64,000 bases of DNA from Mesorhizobium sp. SOD10 (GTDB lineage: Bacteria; Pseudomonadota; Alphaproteobacteria; Rhizobiales; Rhizobiaceae). This document shows positions 46,619 to 57,124 of this stretch, one piece after another. Location of the stretch: assembly GCA_000824805.1 (NCBI GenBank), contig CCNA01000001.1, positions 372,001-436,000 on the forward strand, in the 5' to 3' direction. A program made the position numbers and the translations under genes. Below the pieces are notes generated by a model. It was not told where the DNA came from. It saw only the letters and a list, made by a program, of their open reading frames with translations, and did no database searches. Every line of letters begins with the position of its first letter. Position 1 is the stretch's first letter.

Positions 46619-46760
46619 AAGCCGGATTGAAACTCGCTCCGGCGAGTCAGCCGGTGCGGATTTCGAGACCCGGAGCGCAGCGGACATCCAAGGTCCGTGA
46701 GCACCGGAAGCGCAGAAAGCCGCGTCGGATGGCCGCCGGAGTAGAGTTTCAAACGGCTTC
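46619..46760. other. approximately 140-bp imperfect palindrome between convergent genes
   Basis: The outer arms GAAGCCGGATTGAAACTC and GAGTTTCAAACGGCTTC are nearly perfect complements. Matching continues inward through CTCCGGCG/CGCCGGAG, GCGG/CCGC, TTTC/GAAA and CCGG blocks to a central CGGAC...GTCCG hairpin. The right end overlaps the hemA stop codon. No open frame or transposase is inside. Confidence 0.8.
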
Positions 46761-48036
46761 AGCCGCCTGACTTCGGCACCAGGAGCGGAATGATTCGGTC
46801 GGTCTTGGCGACGGCGGGACGGCCGGATGCAGCATAGGGAATGCCCAGCGCATCCCAGGTCTCGACCAGCGCGTCCTGCAATTCGGCGATCAGCGCGTCC
46901 GAATGGAACGGCGTCGGCGTGATGCGCAGCCGCTCGGTGCCGCGTGGCACGGTCGGATAGTTGATCGGCTGGATGTAGATGCCGTGCACGCCAAGCAGCC
47001 GGTCGCTGGCCATCTTGCAAAGCTCGGGATCGCCGACCAGCACCGGCACGATATGGGTGGCCGATTCCATCACCGGCAGCCCGGCCGCGGAAAGCACCTG
47101 CTTGGTGCGCGCCGCCTGGCGCTGCTGGGCGTCGCGCTCGGCCTGCGAGCGCTTGAGATGCCTGATCGAGGTGGTGGCGGCGGCCGCGATCGCCGGCGGC
47201 AGCGCGGTGGTGAAGATGAAGCCCGGCGCATAGGAGCGCACGGCGTCGATGACAGCACTGGTGCCGGTGATGTAGCCGCCCAGCGTGCCGAAGGCCTTGG
47301 CCAGGGTACCCTCGATGACGTCGATGCGGTCGGCCAGGCCTTCGCGCTCGGTGATGCCGCCGCCGCGCGGGCCGTACATGCCCACAGCATGAACCTCGTC
47401 GATATAGGTCATGGCGTTGTGGCGTTCGGCGAGCTCGACGATCTGCTTGATCGGCGCGATGTCGCCGTCCATCGAATACACGCTCTCGAAGACGATCAGC
47501 TTGGCGCGCTCGCGCCCGGCGGCCTGCAGCAGGCTCTCCAGATGCGCGACGTCGTTGTGGCGGAAGATTTTCTTCTCGGCGCCCGAGCGCCGCACGCCTT
47601 CGATCATCGAGGCATGGTTCAACTCGTCCGAGATGATCAGGCAGTTGGGCAGAAGCCGGGCAATGGTCGAGATCGAGGCTTCGTTGGAGACGAAGCCGGA
47701 GGTGAACACCAGTGCCGCTTCCTTGTCATGCAGGTCGGCGAGTTCATGCTCGAGTTCGACCAGCGGATTGGAGGTGCCGGAGATGTTGCGGGTGCCGCCG
47801 GCGCCCGAGCCCATCTTGCCGGCCGCCGTCTGGAAGGCGGTGATCACATCCGCGTTCTGGCCCATGCCGAGATAGTCGTTGGAGCACCATACGGTGATTT
47901 CCTGGGCGCGGCCGTTGGAACGCCAGATGGCGCGCGGGAACTTGCCCACCATGCGCTCGAGGTCGGCGAAGACGCGGTAGCGACGCTCGGCGTGGAGCTG
48001 GTCGATCGCGTCTTCGAAGAACCGCTGGTAATTCAT
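46759..48036 (-). CDS. hemA: 5-aminolevulinate synthase
   Basis: 425 aa, alpha-oxoamine synthase family. [41 protein letters not shown] and the PLP lysine Lys247 in [14 protein letters not shown] are present. It condenses glycine with succinyl-CoA to start haem synthesis by the C4 route, typical of alphaproteobacteria. I chose the ATG at 48036 ([11 protein letters not shown]) as in other family members. The 327 bp between hemA and galE hold an R3-like repeat and presumably both promoters. Confidence 0.96.
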   Translation of the reverse strand: MNYQRFFEDAIDQLHAERRYRVFADLERMVGKFPRAIWRSNGRAQEITVWCSNDYLGMGQNADVITAFQTAAGKMGSGAGGTRNISGTSNPLVELEHELADLHDKEAALVFTSGFVSNEASISTIARLLPNCLIISDELNHASMIEGVRRSGAEKKIFRHNDVAHLESLLQAAGRERAKLIVFESVYSMDGDIAPIKQIVELAERHNAMTYIDEVHAVGMYGPRGGGITEREGLADRIDVIEGTLAKAFGTLGGYITGTSAVIDAVRSYAPGFIFTTALPPAIAAAATTSIRHLKRSQAERDAQQRQAARTKQVLSAAGLPVMESATHIVPVLVGDPELCKMASDRLLGVHGIYIQPINYPTVPRGTERLRITPTPFHSDALIAELQDALVETWDALGIPYAASGRPAVAKTDRIIPLLVPKSGG

Positions 48037-48241
48037 GTCGACTTCCCAAATTTGCGGCGGATCATAGTCACTGCCCCATGCCGCGTCCACCGCGCCCAAC
48101 CGGTCAAAATGCCACGCCCTTGCCCTGTTCCTAACGACGCCGGATCGTGGCCTATTCCCGGCTGTTTGAAGCAGTTTTGTTTCAGTACGATGCCTCGGAC
48201 GGGAGGAACTGTTACGGACTTAACATTATAGGGCGGCCAAT

Positions 48242-48286
48242 GCATATCGCCCAAAAGTGCAGCGGTTTTGGGGGAACGACATACGC
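48242..48286. repeat. palindromic repeat, R3-like
   Basis: GCATATCG, CCCAAAA, central GTGCAGCG, GTTTTGGG, then CGACATACGC form an imperfect inverted repeat. I recall this layout as frequent between rhizobial genes. It lies in the hemA-galE divergent region. Confidence 0.6.
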
Positions 48287-48363
48287 TTTAGCGGGCTTGC
48301 GGCGGGGTTTCCAGCACGGTGGCTGTTGAGACAGTTTCCGATAAATCTTGATCAGCGAGGTGG

Positions 48364-49362
48364 ATGATGACGGTTTTGGTGACGGGCGGTGCCGGCTATA
48401 TCGGCAGCCATATGGTCTGGGAACTGCTGGACGCAGGCGAGAGCGTCGTGGTGCTCGACCGGCTCTCCACCGGTTTCGAATGGGCGGTGGCCCCGGAAGC
48501 AAAGCTCGTCGTTGGCGATGTCGCCGACCGCGACCTGGTCGGCCGGATCATCCGCGAGAACAAGGTCGATGCCATCATTCACTTCGCCGGCTCGATCGTG
48601 GTGCCGGAATCGGTCGCCGATCCGCTCGGCTATTACGAGAACAATACCTGCAAGACCCGCACGCTGATCGAAACCGCCGTGCGCGAGGGCGTGCCGCGCT
48701 TCATCTTCTCCTCCACCGCCGCCGTCTATGGCGGCGCCGGGCTGGAGCCGGTGCGCGAGGATGCCCGCCTTGCGCCGGAATCGCCTTATGGCCTCTCCAA
48801 GCTGATGAGCGAATGGATGCTGCGCGATGCGGCGCTGGCGCATGACATCCGCTACACGGCGCTGCGCTATTTCAACGTCGCCGGCGCCGATCCCAAGGGC
48901 CGCACCGGACAGTCGACGCCCGGCGCCACGCACCTGATCAAGGTCGCCTGCGAGACCGCGCTCGGCAAGCGGCCCTTCATGCAGGTCTTCGGCACCGACT
49001 ATCCGACGCCGGACGGCACCTGCATGCGCGACTATATCCATGTCAGCGATCTCGCCGCCGCGCACCGGCTGGCGCTGCAGCGGCTGCGCGAGGGGGGCGC
49101 CAGCCTCGTCGCCAATTGCGGCTACAGCCACGGCTATTCCGTGCTCGAGGTGATCGACAGCGTGCGCCGCGCCTTCGGGCATGATTTCGATGTGCGCATG
49201 GGGGACCGGCGGCCGGGCGACGCCGCCGCCGTGGTCGCCAATTCCGACCTTGCCCGCAAGGAGCTCGGCTGGGCCCCGCAACGGGACAATCTCGACCAGA
49301 TCGTCAACGACGCGCTGGCCTGGGAACGCATTCTGACGACCAAGAACTCGGTGCGAAACTGA
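48364..49362 (+). CDS. galE: UDP-glucose 4-epimerase
   Basis: 332-aa extended short-chain dehydrogenase. The NAD-binding GGAGYIGSHM begins at residue 8, SSTAAVYGG is the catalytic serine region, and YGLSK contains the Tyr-Lys pair. YPTPDGTCMRDYIHVSDLA is characteristic of GalE. It interconverts UDP-glucose and UDP-galactose for polysaccharide or lipopolysaccharide synthesis (called exoB in some rhizobia). Two tandem ATGs could serve as start. Confidence 0.93.
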   Translation: MMTVLVTGGAGYIGSHMVWELLDAGESVVVLDRLSTGFEWAVAPEAKLVVGDVADRDLVGRIIRENKVDAIIHFAGSIVVPESVADPLGYYENNTCKTRTLIETAVREGVPRFIFSSTAAVYGGAGLEPVREDARLAPESPYGLSKLMSEWMLRDAALAHDIRYTALRYFNVAGADPKGRTGQSTPGATHLIKVACETALGKRPFMQVFGTDYPTPDGTCMRDYIHVSDLAAAHRLALQRLREGGASLVANCGYSHGYSVLEVIDSVRRAFGHDFDVRMGDRRPGDAAAVVANSDLARKELGWAPQRDNLDQIVNDALAWERILTTKNSVRN

Positions 49363-49523
49363 GCGATTCGGTTGGTTTCGGAGACTTCGCCGTAACTCCT
49401 CCGGAATTGTGTGATGAGACCGAGCTGTTGGTCCAAGGGCTCGTCCGGCGCGCCGGGACGCGCTATGGGATCGTTGAGGGTGTTATCTAAGCACGGCGCC
49501 CTGTTCGATCCTGAGGGGATGGC

Positions 49524-50780
49524 ATGAAGGTCCTGGTTCTTGGCGCCGGCGTGGTTGGCACGGCGGCCGCCTATTATCTGGCTAAGGACGGTCACGAGGT
49601 GACGGTGATCGAGCGCCATGAAGCGCCGGCGCGCGGGACCAGCCAGTCGAATGCCGGCCTGGTCTCGCCGGGCGACGCCACCGCCTGGGCCTCGCCGGCG
49701 GCACTGAAGACCTTCCTGCGCGGGCTGTGGAACCATGATCTCGGCATCAAGGTCAGGCTGCGCCTCGATCCTTATTTCTATGCCTGGAGCCTGCGCTTCC
49801 TGCGCGAATGCACCGTGACGCGGCTGCGCGCCAACACCAACATCAAGCTCAGGCTCGCGCTCCATTCCCGCGAGTGCATCAATCAACTGTCGGAGGAGAC
49901 CGGCATCCATTACGACGAGCGCAAGAGGGGCATTCTCTATTTCTTCCGGTCGCAGAAGAGCCTCGACACCGGCACGGATAATTATCGCTATCTCGGCGAG
50001 CACGGCCTGCCGATCGAGATCGTCGGCCGCGAGCGTCTGGTCGAGCTGGAGCCTGGCCTTGCCGGCGCGAAGGAAAAGATTGCCGGCGGCATCTATTCGC
50101 CGATCGACCAGACCGGCGATTCCAAGCAGTTCACCGACAGGCTCGCCGCCTATGCGGCCGAGAAGCTCGGCGTCAAATTCCTGTTCGGCACGACGATCCA
50201 GGGCCTCGACATCGAGGGCGACCAAGTGCGCGCCGTCATGACCTCGGCGGGCCCTGTCACCGGCGACGCCGTCGTCATCTCGATGGGACCGGAAAGCGGT
50301 CTGCTCGGCCGCCGCTACGGCATCGACCTGCCGGTCTATCCGGTGAAGGGCTACACCGCGACGATTCCCCTGGAGGACGAAAGCAAAGGGCCGACCATGG
50401 GCGGCGCCGACGAGGACCGGCTGATCGGCTATTCGAGACTAGGCAATCGCCTGCGCATGTCCTCGACGGCCGAATTCACCGGCTTCGACCGCAGCTTCAA
50501 GCCGGGTGATTTCAGGACCATCCTGGAAACCGGCAAGGATCTTTTCCCGGGCGCCTTCGACGAGAAGAAGGCCGTGCTCTGGGCCGGCCTCCGGCCGATG
50601 ATGCCGAACTCGGTTCCCGTGATTGGCCAGGCGAAATACCGCAACCTCTATCTCGACACCGGCCACGGCCACGTCGGCTGGACCATGGCCTGCGGCTCGG
50701 GGCAGTTCCTGGCGGATGTCGTTGCCGGCCGCAAGCCGCAGATCGATCCGCAGGGGCTGCTTTACGGCACGGCGCGCTGA
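49524..50780 (+). CDS. dadA: D-amino acid dehydrogenase, small subunit type
   Basis: 418-aa FAD-dependent oxidoreductase of the DAO family. The dinucleotide-binding LGAGVVGTAAAYYLAKDG is at the N-terminus, SQSNAGLVSPGDATAWASP follows as in DadA, and GHGHVGWTMACGSG is the C-terminal FAD-binding block. It oxidises D-amino acids (D-alanine in E. coli) to keto acids, feeding the quinone pool. No racemase gene is adjacent. GGGG precedes the ATG. Confidence 0.88.
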   Translation: MKVLVLGAGVVGTAAAYYLAKDGHEVTVIERHEAPARGTSQSNAGLVSPGDATAWASPAALKTFLRGLWNHDLGIKVRLRLDPYFYAWSLRFLRECTVTRLRANTNIKLRLALHSRECINQLSEETGIHYDERKRGILYFFRSQKSLDTGTDNYRYLGEHGLPIEIVGRERLVELEPGLAGAKEKIAGGIYSPIDQTGDSKQFTDRLAAYAAEKLGVKFLFGTTIQGLDIEGDQVRAVMTSAGPVTGDAVVISMGPESGLLGRRYGIDLPVYPVKGYTATIPLEDESKGPTMGGADEDRLIGYSRLGNRLRMSSTAEFTGFDRSFKPGDFRTILETGKDLFPGAFDEKKAVLWAGLRPMMPNSVPVIGQAKYRNLYLDTGHGHVGWTMACGSGQFLADVVAGRKPQIDPQGLLYGTAR

Positions 50781-50790
50781 GCCGGTTGGT

Positions 50791-52149
50791 CTACGCGGTT
50801 GCGTACTTCTGCCACGCTTGTGTGTAGGCTTGCCAGGCCGGATCGGCCGGCGGTTCGGTCCGCTCGCCCTTGCTCATTGCGGGTGCGCCGTCGGACGCCA
50901 GCAGTGCGGCGCCGATGCTGGTGCCGGTCGATGTCTCCGACGCAACCACCGGCCTCTCCGTCGCTGCCGCCAGCATGCGGATGAAAAGCGGGTTGCGCGC
51001 GAATGGCCCCTCGACCGTTGTTGGTCCGTCACCACCGATCAACTCGAGGCAAGTCGCGGTCATCAGTGCCAGATAGAACGAGATGGCGGCGAAGCGCTGG
51101 CCAGGGCTTAAGTCATCGGCATTGACCCACTGTGCGTCGCGATGCGGGAATGGCCCGGAGCCCTGTTGGGTGGAAGGCAGCAGCAGGACCTGCCGGGCCA
51201 GCACGGCCGCGACATCGGCCTCGCTCCATTCCTGTGGCTGGCCCTCGGTCAGCAGCGAAAACTCGCGTCCGCCCATGAAGCGCGCCGACGGCACGGGATC
51301 GCCGAGCGCATTGACATTGACCAGCGTGTCGCGCGCCGGGTCGAGGTCCGTCGTCTTGCCGCCCACCGCCATCGACACCACCCAGGTTCCCGTCGAAACG
51401 ATGGAGAAGGGTGGCGCGTCCGCCAACAGGTGCGGCAGCAGCGAGGCATTGGAATCGTGCAGACCGCAGAATACGGGGGTCTGAGGGTCAAGGCTCGTCC
51501 GCAGCGCAACCTCTGGCAGGATTGGCCCCAGGCAGTCATTCGCCGGCCGCATCGGTGGCATCAGCTGGCGCCAGCCCATCCCGTCGACCAGCGACGAATA
51601 GTCATCCCACCACGGGTTCCACAGATCCGTGTGGCAGCCGAGCGACGTCACCTCATTGGCGGCGACGCCAGTCAGCCGAAGCGCCCAGTATTGCGGATAC
51701 ATCAGCATTGCGGCGGCTCGCGCGAATTCCGCCGGGAAGCGCCTCTGCTGCCAGAAGAACTGCGCCCCGAGATTGAGGCCGATGGGCAGGCGCGGCGTGC
51801 CGGTCTCGGCAAAGGGCGGACGTGCGGCGTCATAATCGGCCGCAAGTTGATCGGGACCGTCGAATTCGTAATCGAGCACTGGCAGCACCAGTTCGCCGGC
51901 TCTGTCGACCAGCGCCCCGGTCGCCCCATGCGTGGTGATCGATATCGCATCAATCCGCCGTTCGCGGTTGAGATCGGCGAGGCTGTTCAGGATGAACGTC
52001 CACAGCGCCTCGATATCGTGATGCGGATAGGGCGCCTGCCGCACCGGCGCGTTCGCCGTGCGGCGCAGCGCGACCTCGCTCAGTGTCGCGAGAACGACCA
52101 GCGCCACCTTGGCATTGGTCTTGCCGATATCGATGACGGCGACGATCAT
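50791..52149 (-). CDS. rhaK: rhamnulokinase-like FGGY kinase RhaK
   Basis: 452 aa, FGGY carbohydrate kinase. [15 protein letters not shown] is the first phosphate-binding loop, [10 protein letters not shown] and [14 protein letters not shown] are conserved in this family, and a second ATP loop [12 protein letters not shown] follows. It phosphorylates L-rhamnulose; in R. leguminosarum RhaK is also needed for rhamnose transport. It is the last gene of the rhaRSTPQUK order and overlaps rhaU by four bases. Confidence 0.9.
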   Translation of the reverse strand: MIVAVIDIGKTNAKVALVVLATLSEVALRRTANAPVRQAPYPHHDIEALWTFILNSLADLNRERRIDAISITTHGATGALVDRAGELVLPVLDYEFDGPDQLAADYDAARPPFAETGTPRLPIGLNLGAQFFWQQRRFPAEFARAAAMLMYPQYWALRLTGVAANEVTSLGCHTDLWNPWWDDYSSLVDGMGWRQLMPPMRPANDCLGPILPEVALRTSLDPQTPVFCGLHDSNASLLPHLLADAPPFSIVSTGTWVVSMAVGGKTTDLDPARDTLVNVNALGDPVPSARFMGGREFSLLTEGQPQEWSEADVAAVLARQVLLLPSTQQGSGPFPHRDAQWVNADDLSPGQRFAAISFYLALMTATCLELIGGDGPTTVEGPFARNPLFIRMLAAATERPVVASETSTGTSIGAALLASDGAPAMSKGERTEPPADPAWQAYTQAWQKYATA

Positions 52150-52460
52150 GCCATATGGAACATTGTTTCCAGCGGCACCGCCACCGGCTCATTGTCGGGT
52201 TTGGTTTCCATGAGGTCGGCCATATGCGCCCACCAGCGCCGCATCACGGGGTGCTTCGGCAGGTCGGCCATGCCGTGGTCATCGGGGCGCCACAGCACCC
52301 CGAACAGGATGTTGGTCTCCTCGTCGAGATGGATCGAGTAGTCGGAGACGCCGGCCTCTCTCAGCAGCGCGACCAGCTCGGGCCAAATCTCGTCATGGCG
52401 GCGCTTGTATTCGGCCTTCATGCCGGGATTGAGCTTCATCTTGAAGGCGTATTTCTCCAT
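52146..52460 (-). CDS. rhaU: L-rhamnose mutarotase
   Basis: 104 aa, the size of RhaM/Rha[21 protein letters not shown] carries the catalytic-histidine region, and [17 protein letters not shown] and [15 protein letters not shown] complete the ferredoxin-like fold. It converts the alpha and beta anomers of rhamnose so the isomerase has its preferred form. It overlaps both neighbours (rhaK by four bases, rhaQ by one), so it is translationally coupled. Confidence 0.93.
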   Translation of the reverse strand: MEKYAFKMKLNPGMKAEYKRRHDEIWPELVALLREAGVSDYSIHLDEETNILFGVLWRPDDHGMADLPKHPVMRRWWAHMADLMETKPDNEPVAVPLETMFHMA

Positions 52461-53461
52461 CAGGCGAAGCGTCCTTCGCGCAGCCGCCGCCAGACGATTG
52501 GCAGCGCAATCACGATGATCAGAAGCAGGCCGATGAAGATCGACATGACGATGCCGGGCACGTTGAGCAAGCCGAGGCCGAACGTCACCAGCCCCATGAT
52601 GAAGGCGGCCAGCACGACGCCGAGGATGCTGCCCGCACCGCCGAGGATCGAGACGCCTCCCAGCACAACCATGGTGATGGCTTCCAGCTCATAGCCCTGC
52701 GCGATCGACGGTCGCGTCGAGCCGAGACGCGAGGTGATCAGCACCGAGGCGATCCCAGACATCAGCCCGGTCAGGCAGAACAGGATGAACTTGATGCGGT
52801 CGACGCGCACGCCGGAGAACTGGCAGGCGACGGGGTTGTTGCCGATGGCGAAGACCCGGCGGCCGAAGCTCGTGCGATGCAGCACGAACCAGTAGATCAA
52901 TGCCGCGACAAGGAACAGCGCCAGCTCGAACGAGAACACCCACCAGACATAGCCCTGGCCGAAGAAGGCGAAGCTCTCCGGATAACCCTTATAGGCCTGA
53001 TCCCCGAGGATGATGAAGGCGATGCCGCGAAACAGGCTCATTGTGCCGATCGTGACGACGATGGACGGCAGGCCGAGCCGCGTGACGAGCAGCCCGTTGA
53101 AGGCGCCGCAGCCGAGGCCGACGACGATGCCGATCGCCACCAGCACCGGCGTGCCGGCGCCGGCCTGCACCGCCATGCCCATCATCGTCGAGGCGAGCGC
53201 CACGATGGCAGCAACGGAGAGGTCGATCTCGCCCGAAATGATCAGCAGCGCCATGGCCAGCGCGATCAGCCCTTTTTCCGTGAAGTTGAAGGTCAGGTCC
53301 GACAGCGACCACGGATCGAGAAAATAGGGCGAAGCAAAGCTGTTCACCACGAAGATGAGGATCGCGATGACGACGAGCAGCGCCTCCCAGGAGAAGATCG
53401 CCGAGGAAAGCGGCTTGTCGAGCCGGTCGGGGATTCGGCGCGGGAGAGGGGTGTCGGTCAT
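52460..53461 (-). CDS. rhaQ: rhamnose ABC transporter permease RhaQ
   Basis: 333-aa CUT2 permease with about nine hydrophobic segments. [20 protein letters not shown] and [20 protein letters not shown] are the conserved blocks of ribose-type permeases. It pairs with RhaP as a heterodimer and with the RhaT ATPase. ATGA overlap with rhaP. Confidence 0.92.
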   Translation of the reverse strand: MTDTPLPRRIPDRLDKPLSSAIFSWEALLVVIAILIFVVNSFASPYFLDPWSLSDLTFNFTEKGLIALAMALLIISGEIDLSVAAIVALASTMMGMAVQAGAGTPVLVAIGIVVGLGCGAFNGLLVTRLGLPSIVVTIGTMSLFRGIAFIILGDQAYKGYPESFAFFGQGYVWWVFSFELALFLVAALIYWFVLHRTSFGRRVFAIGNNPVACQFSGVRVDRIKFILFCLTGLMSGIASVLITSRLGSTRPSIAQGYELEAITMVVLGGVSILGGAGSILGVVLAAFIMGLVTFGLGLLNVPGIVMSIFIGLLLIIVIALPIVWRRLREGRFA

Positions 53462-54435
53462 GCCGCTTCCGCCTTTCTGAGGATGATGCGGCCCTGCCGG
53501 CGCTCGCCGCGCGCGTTGAGCACCACGGCCAGGATGATGGCGCTGCCCGAGATCGCCATCTGCCAGAAGGGGGAGATGTTGATGACCGGCAGCGCGTTGG
53601 AGATGATGCCGAGGAACAGCGCGCCCAATACCGCGCCGCCGACCGAGCCGATGCCGCCGGCGATCGAGACGCCGCCGATGACGCAGGCGGCGATGATGTT
53701 GAGTTCATAGCCGTTGGCCACCTCGACCGAGGCGATCACGTAGCGCGAGATCCATAAGTATCCGGCGAGCCCGCCGATCATGCCGGAAATGCAGAAGACG
53801 ATGAACTTGGTGCGGCCGACATCGATGCCAGCATAGACCGAGGCAGTCGGGTTGACGCCGATGGCATAGATCGAGCGGCCGATCTGCGTGCGCGTCATCA
53901 CCAGGAAGAACAGCGCGATCACCAGCAATGCGATCCACGACAGCACCGGCAGGCCGACAAAGGCGGCGCGCTGGAAATTGATGAAGTCGGGGCTCATCTG
54001 GTCGGCATTGACCCAGGCGCCGCCGGAGACGACGAAGGTCGCGCCGCGATAGATGGTGAGCGTTCCGAGCGTCACCACGATCGAAGGAATGTTCAGCCGC
54101 CACACCAGGAAGCCGTTGATCGCGCCGAGCACCAACCCGACCGCCAAAGCGATGACGATCAGCACCGGGATCGGGATCGCCGGATGCGCGGCGTTCAGCA
54201 TCGCCACCACCATGCCGGTGAAGCAGAGGTTGGACGCCATCGACAGGTCGATCGAGCGCGTCAGGATCACCACCATCTGGCCAAGCGCCAGGATCATCAG
54301 GATCGACGTGTCGTTGAACACCTGGCGCAGATTGGCGGGGTCGGCGAAGCCGGGGAACCGCGTCGAGATCAGCCCGATCAGCACGGCGATGCCGGCAAGA
54401 AGCCAGATCTCGCGGTATTTGAGGAAATTCTTCAT
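53458..54435 (-). CDS. rhaP: rhamnose ABC transporter permease RhaP
   Basis: 325 aa from ATG at 54435 (MKNFLKYREIW), which overlaps the rhaT stop by four bases; the frame is open further upstream but inside rhaT. It is a CUT2 permease with LTRSIDLSMASNLCF and IGRSIYAIGVNPTASVYAGI. It is the partner of RhaQ in rhamnose import. Confidence 0.92.
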   Translation of the reverse strand: MKNFLKYREIWLLAGIAVLIGLISTRFPGFADPANLRQVFNDTSILMILALGQMVVILTRSIDLSMASNLCFTGMVVAMLNAAHPAIPIPVLIVIALAVGLVLGAINGFLVWRLNIPSIVVTLGTLTIYRGATFVVSGGAWVNADQMSPDFINFQRAAFVGLPVLSWIALLVIALFFLVMTRTQIGRSIYAIGVNPTASVYAGIDVGRTKFIVFCISGMIGGLAGYLWISRYVIASVEVANGYELNIIAACVIGGVSIAGGIGSVGGAVLGALFLGIISNALPVINISPFWQMAISGSAIILAVVLNARGERRQGRIILRKAEAA

Positions 54436-55991
54436 GCCGCGATCCCCGCTGCGGTTCGAACCAGCGTCTCGGCATCCAGGCCCTTGTTGTCGTAGGTTGC
54501 CGCGATGCGGCCTTCGCGCATGACCACGACCCGGTCCGACATGCCGAGGATTTCGGGCAGTTCCGAAGAGACCATGATCACCGAGAGGCCCTGGGCTACC
54601 AACTCGGCCATGAAACCATGCACGGCCGCCTTGGAGCCGATGTCGATGCCCTTGGTCGGCTCGTCGAGGATGATCACTTTCGGCGTCGTCGCCAGCCATT
54701 TGGCGATGACCACTTTCTGCTGATTGCCGCCGGAAAGCGTGCCAACGTCCTGGCTGAGCGATGAGGCGCGCAAATCCAGCCGCTCCGTGTAGGAGCGGGC
54801 GAGCGAGAATTCTTCCGCGAGCCTCAGCACGCCGGATTTGGAGGTGCGCGCAAGCGAAGGCAGGGACACATTCTGGAAGATCGGCAGGCCGATCACCACG
54901 CCCTGTTTGCCGCGCTCTTCCGGCACATAGACGATGCCGGCCTCGATCGAGTCCGCGGCCGATTTCGGTGCGATCGCCTGGCCGTCGAGCGAGATCGTGC
55001 CCCGGCTGGTGCGCTGGATGCCGGCGATCGCCTGCATCACTTCGCTGCGCCCTGCGCCGACGAGACCATAAAAGCCGAGGATCTCCCCCTTGCGCAATTC
55101 GAAGCCGATGTCATCGAACTCGGTCGGATGCGACAGGCCGGAGACCGAAAGCACCGGCGCGCCGATCTTAGGCTCACGCTGCGGGAAGATGTGGTCGACG
55201 TTGCGGCCGACCATCATGCGTACGATCTCGTTCTGGCCGGTATTCCTGAGCAGGCCTTCGCCGACCATCTCGCCGTCGCGGAAGACGGTGTAACGGTCGG
55301 CGATGCGGTAGATCTCGTCGAACTTGTGGCTGATGAACAGCACCGCCTTGCCTTCGCTCTTCAGGAATTCGATCAGGAGGAAAAGCTCCTCGATCTCCTT
55401 CATCGAGAGTGCCGCGGTCGGCTCGTCCATGATGACGATGCGCGCGTCGATCGACATCGCGCGGGCGACGGCTACGAGGTGCTTGTTGGCGATGCCAAGG
55501 TCCTTCAGCCGCGTGTCGGCGTCGATATGGCCAGCGCGCATCGTCTCCAGCACTTCGCGCGCGTTTTTCCGCATCGTGCGCCAGTCGATGGTGCCGATGC
55601 GGGTGCGAGGAGCGTGGCCGAGGAAGATGTTTTCGGCGACCGAGAGGTCGTCGAACAGCACCGTCTCCTGATGGATGGCGGTGATGCCATGGCCGAAGGC
55701 AGCATGCGCGCTGGGCAGCGTGGTCGCCTGGCCGTCGATGCCGATCTCGCCGGAATCGGGCTGGTAGATGCCGGTCATGATCTTGACCAGCGTCGACTTG
55801 CCGGCGCCGTTCTCGCCGATCAGCGCCGTCACCTGTCCCGGATAGAGCGACAGGCTGACATTGTGCAGGGCACGCACGCCCGGGAAACTTTTCGAGATGC
55901 CTGAAAGCGTCAGGCGCGGAGAGGCGCTTTGGGAGAGGCCAGAGGGCTCGGGCCGCTCTATCTCCGCTTTGCGCTGGGCTGTCGTGTCCAT
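54432..55991 (-). CDS. rhaT: rhamnose ABC transporter ATPase RhaT
   Basis: 519 aa, two fused ABC domains. The first has Walker [10 protein letters not shown] (59-67) and RIVIMDEPTAALS; the second has degenerate GLVGAGRSEV, signature [15 protein letters not shown] and VIILDEPTKGID. It powers RhaPQ with binding protein RhaS. An N-terminal extension of about 25 residues precedes the first domain. Note that this is not the E. coli RhaT symporter. Confidence 0.94.
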   Translation of the reverse strand: MDTTAQRKAEIERPEPSGLSQSASPRLTLSGISKSFPGVRALHNVSLSLYPGQVTALIGENGAGKSTLVKIMTGIYQPDSGEIGIDGQATTLPSAHAAFGHGITAIHQETVLFDDLSVAENIFLGHAPRTRIGTIDWRTMRKNAREVLETMRAGHIDADTRLKDLGIANKHLVAVARAMSIDARIVIMDEPTAALSMKEIEELFLLIEFLKSEGKAVLFISHKFDEIYRIADRYTVFRDGEMVGEGLLRNTGQNEIVRMMVGRNVDHIFPQREPKIGAPVLSVSGLSHPTEFDDIGFELRKGEILGFYGLVGAGRSEVMQAIAGIQRTSRGTISLDGQAIAPKSAADSIEAGIVYVPEERGKQGVVIGLPIFQNVSLPSLARTSKSGVLRLAEEFSLARSYTERLDLRASSLSQDVGTLSGGNQQKVVIAKWLATTPKVIILDEPTKGIDIGSKAAVHGFMAELVAQGLSVIMVSSELPEILGMSDRVVVMREGRIAATYDNKGLDAETLVRTAAGIAA

Positions 55992-56026
55992 ATCGTATCA
56001 GGCCCTGAGAGAAGGTCCGTTTGAGG

Positions 56027-56054
56027 ATGCGGCGGGACAATTGTCCCGCCGCAT
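56027..56054 (-). other. perfect 28-bp palindrome between rhaS and rhaT
   Basis: ATGCGGCGGGACAA and its exact complement TTGTCCCGCCGCAT. It follows the rhaS stop by 20 bp, has no T-run, and would fold as a stable hairpin that protects the rhaS message. Confidence 0.8.
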
Positions 56055-56074
56055 GAGCTTGGAGTCGAGAAGGA

Positions 56075-57070
56075 TCAATAGATCTTGGAGAACTTCTCGA
56101 TGTTGGTCTTGTCGAACTGGAAGGGCGGCGCCATCGCAGCCGAGTTGGTGTCGTCGAGCGTGACCTTGCCGACGCGGCCGATCGACAGCGTGGCGCCGGG
56201 CTTGGCCTCTTCCTTCTTCACGGCCAGGTCATGGGCGAGGTAGATCGCCGAATAGCCGAGGTCGATCGGGTTCCACAGCGCAACAGCCTGCGAAGCGCCG
56301 TTGTCGATGAACTTCTTGAACTCGGATGGCAGCGCCAGGCCGGTGACGTTGACCTTGCCGATCAAGCCTTCGTCGGTCACCACCTGCGCGGCGGCGACGA
56401 CACCGACAGTGGTCGGCGCGATGATGGCCTTGAGGTTCGGATAGGATTTCAACAGGCCCTTGGCTTCGTCGGTGCTCTTGGCCGAGTCGTCATCGCCATA
56501 GACGGTGGCGACCAGCTTGATCTTGGGGAACTTCTCCGGCAGCACCTTCTTGGCGGCCTCGATCCAGGCGTTCTGGTTGGTCGCGGTCGAGGAGGCCGAC
56601 AGGATGGCGACGTCGCCGCCTTCCGGCAGGTAATCTGCGGCGAGCTTGATGATGGTCTCGCCGATCAAATTGGTGTCGGACGGATTGAGGTGGAGCTGGC
56701 GGCCTTCCTTGGCAACGCCCGAGTCCCACGAGATCACAGTGATGCCACGATCCATCGCCTTCTTCAGCACCGGCACCAGCGCGTCCGCGTCATTGGCCGA
56801 AACGGCGATCGCGTTGACCTTCTGCGCGATCAACGAGTTGATCACCTCGATCTGTGCCTCCGCCGTCGCCTTGGTCGGGCCGGTGTAAATCACGTCGACA
56901 TCGCCCAGTTCCTTGGCCGCTTCCTCGGCGCCCTTGTTGGCGGCGTCGAAGAAGCCGTTGCCGAGCGACTTCACCACCAGCGCGATCTTGACGTTCTCGG
57001 CATAGGCGGCATTCACGAACATGGCGGCGGAAAAGGCCGCGGTGACCAGCAGTTTCTTCAAAAAGCTCAT
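56075..57070 (-). CDS. rhaS: rhamnose-binding periplasmic protein RhaS
   Basis: 331 aa with signal peptide KKLLVTAAFSAAMFVNAAYA and mature start ENVKIALVVKSLGNGFFDAA, the CUT2 binding-protein pattern. ISWDSGVAKEGRQLHLNPSD and TVGVVAAAQVV are typical. It delivers rhamnose to RhaTPQ. It lies between the regulator rhaR (54 bp upstream) and rhaT. Confidence 0.92.
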   Translation of the reverse strand: MSFLKKLLVTAAFSAAMFVNAAYAENVKIALVVKSLGNGFFDAANKGAEEAAKELGDVDVIYTGPTKATAEAQIEVINSLIAQKVNAIAVSANDADALVPVLKKAMDRGITVISWDSGVAKEGRQLHLNPSDTNLIGETIIKLAADYLPEGGDVAILSASSTATNQNAWIEAAKKVLPEKFPKIKLVATVYGDDDSAKSTDEAKGLLKSYPNLKAIIAPTTVGVVAAAQVVTDEGLIGKVNVTGLALPSEFKKFIDNGASQAVALWNPIDLGYSAIYLAHDLAVKKEEAKPGATLSIGRVGKVTLDDTNSAAMAPPFQFDKTNIEKFSKIY

Positions 57071-57124
57071 CGAATATCCTCCCTTGAGCGTTGCATTCCA
57101 TCGCCGCTGCGGGCGTGAGTTCCC

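Noticed and set aside
49370..49425. Another R1 repeat copy between galE and dadA
   Set aside because: Only a short CTCCGGAATTGTGTGA fragment matches; too little to call.
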